Assembly (NCBI RefSeq): GCF_964199755.1
Contig: NC_133896.1
Coordinates: forward strand, 93,868,200-93,932,199
Direction: 5' to 3'
Length of the DNA: 64,000 bases
Source: Larus michahellis
Lineage: Eukaryota; Chordata; Aves; Charadriiformes; Laridae
Both the position numbers and the translations under genes were made by a program. Below, one piece after another: positions 1 through 20,268 of this stretch (its first letter is position 1; every line of letters begins with the position of its first letter). The notes under the pieces are model-generated. The model was not told the DNA's origin and made no database searches. It saw nothing but the letters and a program-made list of their open reading frames with translations.

Positions 1-679
1 TGCTCAACAGGTCAGTGAGTGCCACGCCGGAGGCTTGGGCTGCCCCAGGCTGGCTGCCTGCTTGTGTATGTCTGTCACCGCGGTGCTTCAGTCCAGCTGC
101 TCCCAGCAGTGCTGTCTCTGTCCCTGTGTGCCTGTGTGCACAGGCGAAGGTGTCCATGGTGTCCACGTCAGGTGTTGGTGAAGCAAGTTGTGCTCCCCGG
201 TTGAGCACTGGAGGAGTGGGTGGGGAGCCACCAAGAGAAGGAAGGAGCTGGGCATGGGGATGCAGCAAGAGGGGATACGTTGGATTCAGGTGCTCTCATC
301 CCAGGGACCAGAGATGCTCCTCAGAGGTCAACACGTACACAGGCTCTGGTGGTCATTGCTACCCCCTGCAACGGCTCATGGGGGAAGTCAGCCCTGCTCC
401 CCAGTTTACAGCGCCTGATGCACCCATGGCCACAAAGGCAGGGACCTGGCAGAGGTCAGAGGAGATCCTGCTTCCAGAGCGTGCACATTAAACCTCCCTG
501 CCTCCTCTGCCCCTGTCTGTATATTGCATTTGCTGACCCACAAGTAGCTTTTCGGGTGCTGAAGGGGAGACCTCTGCCACACCAGTCTCCTAGCTCAGAC
601 CTCCACAGCTGTGGTCGTGGCATGTGCAAGCGCCTGGTGTTTATGGCACCTTGACCTTCCTGTTTTATTTTTTCTTTAG
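1..679 (+). other. HGD: HGD intron 6, 3' portion
   Basis: The window opens inside an HGD intron; no segment resembling exon 6 (the stretch before the NSDGDFLI motif) is visible. It ends in a T-rich tract and an AG acceptor at 678-679. No repeat or regulatory signal is recognised. Confidence 0.8.
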
Positions 680-10913
<10,234 letters not shown>

Positions 10914-11325
10914 AGAGAAGTATTTGTCGCTTGCAATGAGTGAGTGAAGACAGGCAAATCCAGCATACCTACGTGTGGTGGCACAGTTGACTCGGGCTAT
11001 CCAGAGTGCCCCAGCACAGAACGGCATTTCCAGCAGCCACCGAGCCATGAAAATGATCATCCCTATGTAACTTGGGAAATGCAGTAAAAAAAAAAACCAC
11101 CATTATTTTTAACTTTCAAGTACCCAATTAAAGCTTTCCTGGTGACACGCTGAAGCTGAAGTACTTGTGTGGCTGCCACTATGTGTAGTTGGTGTGAACG
11201 CTGTACCTTGTGCGGATAGGAGGTAACAGCCAGCCCCCGTTCACAGGGCCTCCTGAAAATACAACCCGGTGCATCTTTCACAGGGAGAAACTAGGGATCA
11301 ATAAAGCATTTTATGCTGTTTGTAG
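10914..11325 (+). other. HGD: HGD 3' untranslated region (predicted)
   Basis: The sequence from the stop codon to about 20 bp past an AATAAA at 11300-11305. An alternative ATTAAA lies at 11127-11132. The exact cleavage site cannot be seen from sequence alone. Confidence 0.6.
11300..11305 (+). terminator. HGD: HGD candidate polyadenylation signal AATAAA
   Basis: The first canonical AATAAA on the plus strand after the HGD stop, 387 bp downstream, followed by T/GT-rich sequence (attttatgctgtttgta) suited to cleavage. ATTAAA at 11127-11132 could serve a shorter form. Confidence 0.6.
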
Positions 11326-13115
11326 GGGAAGAGCTTCCCAAGCAGAGCTGAAGGCTCTACCAGACCTAAGCCTCCTATTAGACAAGCGATTTCAACTTGC
11401 TGCTCTGTGGAGGGTTGCCAAGGAAAGACTTGTCAGAAAAGTAGACTGCAAATTAGAAAAGGCTGGAGAATCCAAATTTGCTCTCCAACCTCACGCTCTG
11501 GCCGTCCTTCCGCATCAACTTGTTTGTCAGCGTTTGACAAATTCTCTCCCTAGTCAAGAGCTACTTTGCAGCATAGCAAGTGCAAGGGGCTTCTCTGGCC
11601 AATCCATGCATTTGTTCCTGGGACGGTACCTGGAAGAAAGTTCAAGAGCAGACATCACAGAGGACCTCAAAATTCATTGGAGTACGCAAGCCTCACCTCC
11701 TGGTGGCGAGTTCCACAAGGTGGAGGCAGAAAGCAAAGCCCCAAGTAGGCTGGGAACCAGGAGCACAGCCCAAGATCCCAAACCTCAGGCCTGTGCTTTA
11801 GCACATACCCATGTGCAACATTTACTAAGCTTGGTGCCATCAGCATTTATGTTTCTTACTTTCCAAGAGAAGAAATGCTCAATCTTCCAAAAGAGTATGA
11901 AATGTAGAACTGCAACACCTAACTTCTGTCAGTTACATCCATCATCGGTTTTGGATCTGCACCAGATCCTTGGGGGGAAAAAAAAAGCATTGGCTTTGAG
12001 CAAAGTATTACATTATAAAATCTACAGGGAGATGTTTACTCTAAAATAGCCAGCTCAGAAAAGGACGTTCAGGAGAATCAATTTGCCAGAGAAGCTGATT
12101 TAATCAGACTGATCCAGGGATAAATGAGGTCTAAATGTTTCATAGGCAGAGGGGACAAGCTTGTTTTCTCTTTGGGGCCTAAATTATCATCCAGTGACCT
12201 GCAGGCTTGAATTTCTCCTCCTATAGACTGAAGCAGACACGGGTGGTAACACATCAGTCAAGGGTAAAATTCCATGAGGCACTTTCACTCTCCGGTCTTC
12301 ACCCTACATTTCTGAAGGGAAACTCCCCTTTCCTTCCTCTATGCACCCATCACCACGGCCTCAAAGCACCAACCCCACCTCCAGTAGCACAGCACGTTCG
12401 TTCCTTGCAAGAAAACAGCTTGGAGGAGTTCTGCAAATAAGGAGAGAGGAAAAGTAGGGCAGCCTTTCCCCAAGCACCGCGCTCAAATCTGCAGGGACGT
12501 AGCATCAGACTCTCTCATCTGCAAAGGAAAGGGCTGTGGCAGGCGCCACGAGCAACAATCCAAAGCTGGCCTGAAAGACAAGAGACGCAGCGCCCATCCA
12601 CAACCCATCCCAAACCATTTGCTCAACCAGCCTGAAACAAATACAGCTGCAAGGGAGAATTTACATGTGTGGCAACTCAAGTTCCAATTAGCTGGAGGAA
12701 ATGGGTCCTGGGAGATCAAATTAGTCCGTGGCAGCAAGAAGATAGTTAATTTAGCATGCTCAGACAAGCAATTATTTCTTTCCCTAAATACCTCTTTCTC
12801 CATGCATTGATGCCTCTCTCTCTCCACTGACCCACAGACGTACCTTGTAATATCATTTGTGACAGTCTTTTAGAAGCTGTTCTGCAGAGAGAATAATCTG
12901 GGCTTGCTTTCGTTAAGCCAGCAGAAGAACAAGCCGCAGAGACAGGTGCAGAGAGGGTTGTTGAGAGCACATACGGGAATGCAAAAGCAGGCCATGGCCT
13001 TGCACAGCTGCTGCACAGAGCCTCAGCGCCAAGCCTGAACGTTTCATGAGACAGACAGGAAAGGGAAGAGCTACGACAGGAAATACTTTTAAAAAAATAA
13101 TAAAATTAATCAATC
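11326..13115. other. HGD-NDUFB4 intergenic segment
   Basis: No known gene or transposon is seen. It holds most of an unexplained plus-strand open frame (11210-12049; see findings) and a CTCF-like word, with 'cctggtggcg' ending at about 11708, inside that frame. Confidence 0.6.
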
Positions 13116-13290
13116 AGGAAACACTTTTTTACTGTGAGAGTGACTGAGCGCTAGCACAGGTTGCTCAGAGAGGTTGTGGAGTCTCCACCTTTGGAGATCC
13201 TCAAAAGCCATCCTGGTCAGCCTGCTCAAGGTGGCCCTGCTTGGACCAGATGATCTCCAGGGCTCCCTTCCAACCTCAGCCACTCTGTGA
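13116..13290 (+). mobile_element. CR1 LINE 3'-end fragment
   Basis: The fragment begins in the last codons of the CR1 ORF2 ('aggaaacacttttttactgt', encoding RKHFFT-like residues), continues through 'ggagatcctcaaaagcc' and ends 'cccttccaacctcagccact' plus 'ctgtga', the standard CR1 3' terminus. It is 5'-truncated, with an internal deletion before 'ggtggccctgcttgga'. Confidence 0.85.
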
Positions 13291-14393
13291 AAAAGCTCAT
13301 CATCTCACTCTGATGAACAAGGGCTGCGAACAGCCCATATTTACATCCTAATCATGCAGCAAAGGGACTCATCAGACCTGCTCTTGCTGACTTCACTGTC
13401 AAGAACATAGGCTGCTTTCACAGGAGGCGGAGGGAAGGTTTTTTTCAACTTTTGCATCAGATTAAGTTTTTGGCATTGACCTCAACGTTCGGGAAACCAC
13501 TCCTGTATAATGTCTGAAGACTGAGGGTTGTTTGGATCATGATGGCACCTACAGGCCACGTGAAAATTCAAGTCTGAATTAAAAATCTTTTCTTTGCAGT
13601 ACTTTGCCATGCAAGTGACAAACTGGCTCACAGTTCCAGAGTCCCCTATACCAGTTGACCTGGGCAGAAAAGACTTGGGTTCTTATAAAAATAAGCAGAA
13701 AAGACATCTTTGCAGGTACAAAGTTCAGTTATGCTTTGTGGGTTGGTTTTTTTTAATCACAGCCCATTTGCAGGGGTGAAATGGAATTCTCCTATACTGT
13801 AAGGGAATCAGTGTCAAAAATAAAAATCCTTTCTTTTTACTTCTTGTCTCCCGCTCACAGGAATCGCAGAATTAGTGGAAATGCGTGTTACACATAGCAT
13901 GACAATGTTAAGCCCACTATTTCCAAGTCTGGTACAGTAATTTTACCGAAAAGTTTATTACAGTAAACAAATGCATGGTTTAGGCTTGTATTTTATTAGG
14001 GAAAACAAAAATTAACTCAACTTATTGAGAGCAGTCAGGCAGGCTCCTAAAGTTATTAAAAATGTATTGCAGAACTTGCCTATTATCCCATTAGTGCAAA
14101 CTACATAGTCAAACTGACGCCAGGAAGAAATACCTAGTAGGCAAGTAGCACTTCTTTGGGAAACTGCTTTGGGATTGCTCAACTTTTTAGCCTGCTACTA
14201 ATTTTAAACTTCAGCCTGTGCTGCTCTGACAGCAGCAACTTCCACAGTTTAAAAGGAGCCTCTGCATGTAGACCAAAGGAGTACCCTAGCTGAGTTCCGG
14301 ACACCTTCTCTGTATCTATCTGCATTAAAGATCCTGTATTTCTGCATTTTCCATAATTGTTAAAGATGCAAGACAACCAACGAGCAATTAAGA
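13291..14393. other. Intergenic segment between the HGD and NDUFB4 3' ends
   Basis: AT-rich intergenic DNA between the convergent 3' ends of HGD and NDUFB4; no gene, repeat or structured RNA recognised. Confidence 0.6.
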
Positions 14394-14437
14394 TTTATTC
14401 TTATGAAGGAGAAATGTCAGCACACAATACATCTTAT

Positions 14438-14443
14438 TTTATT
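14438..14443 (-). terminator. NDUFB4: NDUFB4 candidate polyadenylation signal AATAAA
   Basis: Plus-strand TTTATT at 14438-14443 is AATAAA for the minus-strand gene, only ~35 bp past the stop codon. A second one lies at 14394-14399. Either gives a very short 3' UTR, as is usual for NDUFB4. Confidence 0.65.
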
Positions 14444-14476
14444 TATATCCCATGAACAGCACTGCAATTCCAGGAC

Positions 14477-14536
14477 TTAAAATACACTGAACGGTCGCTT
14501 GTATTTACCTTCTTGGATAAGCTTCTCTTTACGATC
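14477..14536 (-). CDS. NDUFB4: NDUFB4 exon 3, terminal coding exon
   Basis: 60 bp encoding [20 protein letters not shown] and a TAA stop at 14479-14477. The acceptor on the minus strand is ccacag. The short exon is called from homology (human [11 protein letters not shown]) and exact splice phase. Confidence 0.95.
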   Translation of the reverse strand, partial: DRKEKLIQEGKYKRPFSVF

Positions 14537-16841
14537 CTGTGGAAGAAAGAGAACATTCATCATTATCCTATTAGAGAAGAAATCTCCATCAGCCTGGGAT
14601 AAGAGAAAAGCAGTTCTAGTATCTCAGCACAGCCTATAGGAAGATAGCACCATATGATCTTAAGGGTCTTTTCCAACCTAAATGATTCTATAAGCACAAA
14701 CTCTGGTAACAGCCATTGTTTAATTAAAAAGCAAAAAAAAGAACACGGCATTCCAGCCAGGGAAGACATGCTCAGATTGACCTCTCTGCACATCTATCCA
14801 CTCCCACAGGCCAGCAGACACCAATTCCTGTGATGTATTTTTTACCAAACTAGTTGCATCAGTTAATTTATACATTTAGTTTCTACCTCCTCCTTCTTGC
14901 TGAATAATCCAGTTTAGAGATCTAATTATAGAGAAACTTCTTAGTAAAACTTGCCTAAACGTGCCTGCGTTCACTTTCAGCCCATTTGTATCTCACTCTG
15001 CAGTCATGTACCTTTCTGACAGGTATTGTTACAGTACACAGACACTGCAGATTTTGCACAGATTCCTTCTGCTGGGTAAAACCAGAAGACTTGCTTAAGA
15101 CTCGGCAATTTATCTTTTGCTTTCCCAGACACACCACAAACACTCCTCAGAGAAAAGAGTATAATAGTTATTGTGCTTTCTATACTAACAGAAAACAAAA
15201 GACAAATCGCCAATCAGTAAGGGAACTGGAATAATGGAAAACAAATTGTCCTGAAGACTACATTAAAGACTTCAGCTTAAATATTGCCAGGCAAGTATGT
15301 CTATATTTCACTCACACAGGTTTATTTTTAAGCACTCACACACTAAGCCACACTTGGTGGCTAAGCTCAAGTGCGGCTTTGTGTACAAAACCAAACCAGC
15401 ATGACAAAAATACTGCAGAGATTTATATCAACATGCTCAGCATGTTTCCTAAACCTGTTTTTTTAATTTTCCTAGTAAACAGCATTCCCTACAAATATGC
15501 TATTGATTTTAACTGATGTTTGTGCTTCCTGGTCTATGACTTAATCTAAAAATGCTACTTCTGTGTGAAAGAGGGAAGTAAGAGTGTTTTACAATAGCCA
15601 CAAATGCACTGGTAAAAACAGTCGCTGTCTGCCAGTCGCCTAGCACTTTCTTATGTATGTATACAGATGAGTATTTTCAGAATAGTCTACCATTGCTCAG
15701 ATTCTGACGTCCACATTTCAGGACTCAGAACAGAAGCAAGATAAACCTTCCAAAACCTTAAAAATCCATGTGAGAGCAGGCACTGTAATCAGTGTAAGTA
15801 CTCCTCACCACTTGCTTCATGAGATTAGAGAAATGGTTAAGCAATTTGCAGAGACCTCACTAGGTCTGTCAGCCATAAACTCTCTATTTATTTATTTTAG
15901 AATGCACAGTTACTGTGTGTCAACAGCCCTTATAATTAATTTACAGTCAGTGCTACAGAGCGCTTTATTATAGCAAAATATCCTGATCAGGGAAACTGTG
16001 ACTGGCCATACCCAAGGGTACAAGGGCTCTCAGCGCAGCAGGACTTTGCAATCAGTTCCGACGCTTTGAGCTAGCAGGCTCGCTATCAGTCTCCCTTTCC
16101 TCATTACTTTAATGGTATTAATAATTCTTAGGTGCAAGAGAATTCCACCAATTAAGTCTCCAAGCAGATCAGTGGCGTCCACCGACATTCAGTGTCGTCA
16201 ATGGACTTACCCTGTCAGCTTTGAAGACAGCAGCCCAGAAGAGGATAGGGCCTATCGCAAAAACGGCTCCTAGAAAGGACGTCTTGGGCGTCGGGCGGAA
16301 AGTAGGGTAGACGTTCTGCGACCTAGCATAGGCCCAGCGGATCAAGGCAGGATCTTCCTGGGGTTGGAAAGAAAGCCACCGTGAGGGCCCAGGGACCTTG
16401 CAGCGGACACCCGACTGGGGGCAGCCCCCTTTACCCCCCGCGGCGGGGCAGTGGCCTAGAAAGCCCCCGGTTGCCTCCGGGACCAGGCCGGGACGGGTGA
16501 CAAGGTCATGAGGACGGTATCACCCTGCCCGCCCAGCCCCAGGCCCAGCCCCAGGCCCCGCTCCGGCACGCTGGGCGAGGCGCCCCGTTCCCGCGGCCCG
16601 CCCCCCCCCCCAACCGCCCGCGGCCCCCTTCCCCACTCACGATGATGGCGGGTGGGTTGGGGTTGTTGAGCTGCAGCTGGTACTGCCGCTTCAACCGGGC
16701 GCGGATAGCCAAGCGCTCGGCCTCGGCGCGGCGCTTCTCCGGCGACAAGTCGTAGGTCTCGGGGTCGAGCTCGGCCGGCAGCGAGACGAAGCGGTTGGGC
16801 CGGTAGGCCTGGGCGGCGGTGGGAGGCGGGCCCGCCGCCAT
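14477..16841 (-). CDS. NDUFB4: NADH:ubiquinone oxidoreductase subunit B4, complete 3-exon gene
   Basis: NDUFB4 is a supernumerary subunit of the membrane arm of mitochondrial complex I, with one transmembrane helix in the inner membrane. The exons on the minus strand are 16841-16641, 16357-16211 and 14536-14477, joined in phase 0 at both junctions. They give 135 residues versus 129 in human. Conserved blocks: [20 protein letters not shown] and [14 protein letters not shown] (exon 1), [13 protein letters not shown] and FRPTPK (exon 2), [11 protein letters not shown] (exon 3). Residues about 94-112 are hydrophobic ([18 protein letters not shown]) and form the membrane helix. The N-terminus differs from mammals: an Ala/Pro-rich [18 protein letters not shown] replaces the shorter MSFPKYKPS-type start. 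The ATG chosen is the only one in frame in exon 1 and sits in a YY1/Kozak context. The gene is tail to tail with HGD, matching human synteny. Confidence 0.97.
14537..16210 (-). other. NDUFB4: NDUFB4 intron 2
   Basis: A 1.67-kb AT-rich intron containing a short CR1 3' tail (14656-14692). No other feature recognised. Confidence 0.9.
14656..14692 (+). mobile_element. CR1 LINE 3' terminus remnant
   Basis: 'gatcttaagggtcttttcca' followed by 'acctaaatgattctata' matches the last ~37 bp of CR1 (gatct..aggtc..ttccaacc..atgattctatg). Only the 3' tail remains, antisense to NDUFB4. Confidence 0.75.
16211..16357 (-). CDS. NDUFB4: NDUFB4 exon 2
   Basis: 147 bp, 49 codons, [18 protein letters not shown]... 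to ...VFKADR. It contains the single transmembrane helix. Both flanking splice sites are canonical (cccag| and |gtaagt). Confidence 0.97.
16358..16640 (-). other. NDUFB4: NDUFB4 intron 1
   Basis: A 283-bp, very GC-rich intron inside the CpG island, with a C-homopolymer stretch near 16600-16611. The acceptor on the minus strand is ccaaccccag. Confidence 0.9.
16641..16841 (-). CDS. NDUFB4: NDUFB4 exon 1 coding part
   Basis: 201 bp, 67 codons, from ATG at 16841-16839 to ...PPAII. It is very GC-rich. The donor on the minus strand is atc|gtgagt. Confidence 0.96.
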
Positions 16842-16844
16842 CTT
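16834..16844 (-). promoter_or_regulatory. NDUFB4: YY1-type element overlapping the NDUFB4 start codon
   Basis: The minus strand reads AAGATGGCGGC, the full YY1 consensus, with its ATG being the NDUFB4 initiator. YY1 elements at this position typically fix a start site just upstream and give a very short 5' UTR; such short leaders are known for housekeeping genes. Confidence 0.75.
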
Positions 16845-16858
16845 GGAGGCTCCTGGAA

Positions 16859-16868
16859 GCGCAGGCGC
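16859..16868. promoter_or_regulatory. NDUFB4: NRF-1-type site
   Basis: GCGCAGGCGC matches the NRF-1 core GCGCANGCGC, 18-27 bp upstream of the NDUFB4 ATG. NRF-1 coordinates nuclear genes for mitochondrial respiratory subunits, which fits this gene. Binding is inferred, not seen. Confidence 0.7.
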
Positions 16869-16869
16869 C

Positions 16870-16896
16870 GGGGGGAAGGGGGGGGTAGGGGGGGGG
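16870..16896 (+). promoter_or_regulatory. G-quadruplex-prone G-run tract
   Basis: Runs G6-AA-G8-TA-G9 lie immediately upstream of the NRF-1 site relative to NDUFB4 (G-rich strand is the non-template strand for divergent transcription). The run lengths allow four or more G-triplets with short loops. Confidence 0.7.
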
Positions 16897-16944
16897 ACGA
16901 TGCCGGTCTGGCGCCGCCGCAGGAGCCCCGCTCCCCGTCGGGAG

Positions 16945-16957
16945 CGCCCCCTGTCGG
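16945..16957 (+). promoter_or_regulatory. CTCF-like word in NDUFB4 promoter
   Basis: CGCCCCCTGTCGG agrees with CGCCMYCTRGTGG at 11 of 13 positions. Weak to moderate; binding untested. Confidence 0.35.
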
Positions 16958-16971
16958 CTGGCGGCGGCACC

Positions 16972-16996
16972 GTCCGTCCGTCCGTTCGTCCGTCCG
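16972..16996. repeat. (GTCC)n microsatellite
   Basis: About six GTCC units with one GTTC interruption, in the NDUFB4 CpG island some 130 bp upstream of the start codon. Confidence 0.85.
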
Positions 16997-17192
16997 CCAC
17001 CCCGCGGTGGGTTGGGGGGTGTGCGTGTCTGAGGCCTAGCGGGGGCGATGGTCGCGTCCAGGGAAGGTTCGTCCCTTGTCGGCCACAGTCCCAGCAGGTT
17101 AAATGGCCTGTCACCTCCCCGCCCCCCTTTTTATTTCTTAAAAGGAGCTCGCGGGCGTCACAGAGGTGTCATGGAATCGCTCGGGGGTGTCA

Positions 17193-17445
17193 TAGCATCA
17201 TAGAATGGTTTGGGTTGGAAGGGACCTTAAAGATCACCCAGTTCCAGCCCCCCTGCCATGGGCAGGGACACCTCCCGCTAGACCAGGCTGCTCAAAGCCC
17301 CATCCAGCCTGGCCTTGAACACTTCCAGGGATGGGGCATCCACAGCTTCTCTGGGCAACCTGTTCCAGTGCCCCACCACCCTCACAGGAAAGAATTTCTT
17401 CCTGATACCTAATCTAAATCTCCCGCTGTTGGATTTGTTGGGTAC
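17193..17445 (-). mobile_element. CR1 LINE 3' fragment, antisense
   Basis: It starts 'tagcatcatagaatggtttg' and runs through 'ttggaagggaccttaaagat', the same subfamily as the copy at 33698. On the minus strand the 3' coding end reads GRFRLGIRKKFFPVRVVGHW... LPREAVDAPSLEVFK, the CR1 ORF2 C-terminus. Similarity may continue to about 17514. Confidence 0.9.
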
Positions 17446-17514
17446 ACAGGGGATAACGGTGGCAGGGCAGCCATTGCTGCGCTGTCTCTCTTCCGCAGCC
17501 CTGTGGCTACGCAC

Positions 17515-19900
17515 ATTTAAACAGAATATCCAAAATTACGCATTGTATTGCAGGCGAACGGGGAGTTGCAAAATCCCACTGTCTGTGACTTTCGGCGTCA
17601 AATCATCTCTTTGATTCCTTAACCAAGGCCAGGCTGCTTAGATAAGCCGCCAGATAACCTTCAGGATTATGGTGTGGTGACTCACCGCCCTGATAAACTT
17701 TATTGACAGCTTCACAAATCGCCCTCCGCTCATTAACATACTAAGGCAAAGAAAGCGAGCTCTGGCCTGGAGGTTTTGACTTCAGGAAGTTTCTGTCTGG
17801 TCAGTATTAAGGGCTTTGTTCTCCAGAGATGTAAAAAAAATATATGCAAGCTGTCTTTCTGGAAACAAACGTGCCAGGAAACAAGTTTTCTGCTGTTTTT
17901 TCTTCTTTGGTATACAAAGCAATGACAGCAGTTATGCTGATGGGAACTGAGTAAGTTGATGGCTGTGTATATATAGTTATGGACTCATTTACACCAGGGT
18001 AGCTCTACAGACTCAGGTAATGTTAGGTGAGGGATTACAGTTTGCTCCTAAGCACACACAAAATAATATTGCTGACTTTATTTAAGACGCTGTGCTTTGG
18101 CACCACAACAACAGAGCAGAAGCTCTGCCTCACATCTTATGATTTCACTCTTCTTTTACCTAAGCGCTTGGAAAATAGATCATCTCCCTTTTTGTTTGAG
18201 CAGCTAATTGAGAGCTGGGGCTTTGTGATTTGATTCCAAGCAGGACGAAATAGGAGTCGATATTCCTGCAGTTTGTGTGCCTTGAGCACACCAGCACAGC
18301 AGGAGGTGCTTTTCCCTCTCTTGGGTACAAGCCTGCAGTCCTCTCAGAAACTCTCTCCTGGTGTTTCTCCAGCTTTTCCACCCTTATTTTCTGCACAAAC
18401 ATGCAGCTGCAAATCCAAGTGGAAACTTCAGCTGCTTCATTCGCAGTCAGCTCCCAAGGAAGTCCCATACCCTGTTGCTTTCTTTCCCATGGCTTCCAGC
18501 TTGTGATAGTGTCTCCTGTTGCATGGAACAATTTACTCCCTTTACTTTCCCCTTTCATGACCGTCAGATGGAGTGAGCTCTGTGACCGTCTCCAGCTCCA
18601 GGATTGTCTCTCTCCATAACCGGCACGTGGAGAACTCCTTTAGCTGCATGGTAGATATACCAGCAGCACTGCCATGTGGCAGTCCTGTGGAACTTTCATC
18701 TCTGAGGGTTCCCAAGCACTCAGCAGCCCTTGTTCCCCTGCCCGTGCATGGCCTTATTCTTTAAAAGCTGTTCCTCCCTGCTCTGTCTTATTTCTTAATC
18801 AATGACACATGCAGCCTTGAAACAGCGAGATTTCTGGCAGGAACAGGCGTGCGGGTTGGATTACTGGGAAGGGATAGCTGCTCAGTGGGAAATGGGTGTT
18901 TTTCCCCTCTTTGCTGCATCACAGAGTGGCACAGAAAACTACCCATCTTGTGGATCTCCCAAAGGACTTTGAAACAGCCAGATGGTTTCCCCCCTCCGTT
19001 GTCTGGCTCCTGAGGTCTGTCTGTAATGGCGCGGGACAGTTCCTGTGGGCAGGAGCAAAGATGGTCTTGTGGTGAAGTCACTTGGCAAAAGCAGCGGGTT
19101 CAGCTCCTGGCCTTGTTGCAGACTTTTTGTGATCTTATCTGGGCAGGTCCAAGCTGTGCCTTCTCCCTCTCCCCGGAGCTCACAGCTGCGAGTGTGCATG
19201 CTTGGCATGCAAACAGTGCTGAAATTAATTCTACTGGGAGAAAAACAGAAGGTGCAAAGCTACATTTCCATTAACAACATAATGTACTGTATTAGAAAAT
19301 GGAGCAACCAGGCGCTATGCTGAAAACACCTTTGCATTCCATCCCTGATCACTAACTCATCCTCCCTCCCAAAGGATCAAGTTCCCCACAGGGAGTCTTT
19401 CCTGAGAGATGTCAGTTGTTTCATGGGGTAAGAAAATAACTAAATCCTTTCCAGAGATGTGTATTTGCTGACACTCAAGCCTGTGCATTGCAATTTGTTG
19501 TTTTCACTCCTCCAGAGGTGATTTTGTGCATCTTCTTCATATCATAACAGCTATGTCTCTAACTTTGAAACAGCATCCTTCAGCAAAAGCCCGAGACAAA
19601 TGTCTAACCCTTGCATAAAACAATGCAGGACAAAGACAGAAATACTGCAGTTGAAGCACTTGACAGAAATCAGTGACTGTTTTTTTCCTGCTGACAGGAA
19701 CTGCTGCGCACAGTGAGAAATGCTGCAGTGACAAACTGGACTCCTGTGCAGACCTCCTGCGTCATCCACTCCTCCTGGGCCACCCTATGGCAGACTCCTA
19801 ACACAGCCTGGCTCCTGACTGCAAACCACCTTTGAAACACAGTATTTTGCAAGAATGAATGAGACCCTTCTTGTCCCTGTTTTTGCCGGCCAGATCATGA
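17515..19900. other. Intergenic DNA upstream of NDUFB4
   Basis: No convincing exon or transposon is recognised. Open frames here are short and unlike known proteins. Confidence 0.55.
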
Positions 19901-19956
19901 AGCTTGTTTGACTCTCCTCCTGACTGCTAGTGTTGACCTAAGACAAGCAGCAGGAA

Positions 19957-20035
19957 TATAAAGCAGGCACTTGTGAGAGTGGGGACACTCTCAGTAGGGC
20001 GACACAGGCTTGAACTAGAATGTACCGGTAATAAA
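19957..20035 (+). promoter_or_regulatory. TATA box, hairpin and AATAAA cluster (possible short LTR or cryptic promoter)
   Basis: TATAAA (19957-19962) is followed by a perfect 8-bp stem with a GGGA loop (19974-19993) and then AATAAA (20030-20035), all within 80 bp on the plus strand. This spacing resembles the U3-R-U5 core of a retroviral LTR. No clear TG...CA ends or target-site duplication were found, so identity is open. Confidence 0.35.
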
Positions 20036-20268
20036 ACCACATCCTTGTAGGCTCAAATGCCAAGACTTAAAAGGTAAGACCCCAAGTGTTTTTCTTCTTT
20101 TTAATCAGGACTGATAATTACTAAATGTTTGAGGTTGGGAGTATTGAATCAAATTGACAATTCTCATATGAAAATGCCTTTGAAGTTTACATCATCTGTT
20201 TTCTTTGTGATCATCAGGAACCAAAACAGAGAGAATTAGCCAAGAAAATTAGTACTTGTCCAGAAGCC

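Larger units (their letters stand above)
16380..17080. promoter_or_regulatory. NDUFB4: CpG island / NDUFB4 promoter
   Basis: Dense CpG and GC content begins in NDUFB4 intron 1 and fades near 17080, in sharp contrast to the AT-rich flanks. It spans exon 1 and the region upstream of the ATG. No TATA box is seen. It contains YY1-, NRF-1- and CTCF-like words, a G-run tract and a (GTCC)n repeat. This is the only CpG island I see in the window. Confidence 0.85.
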
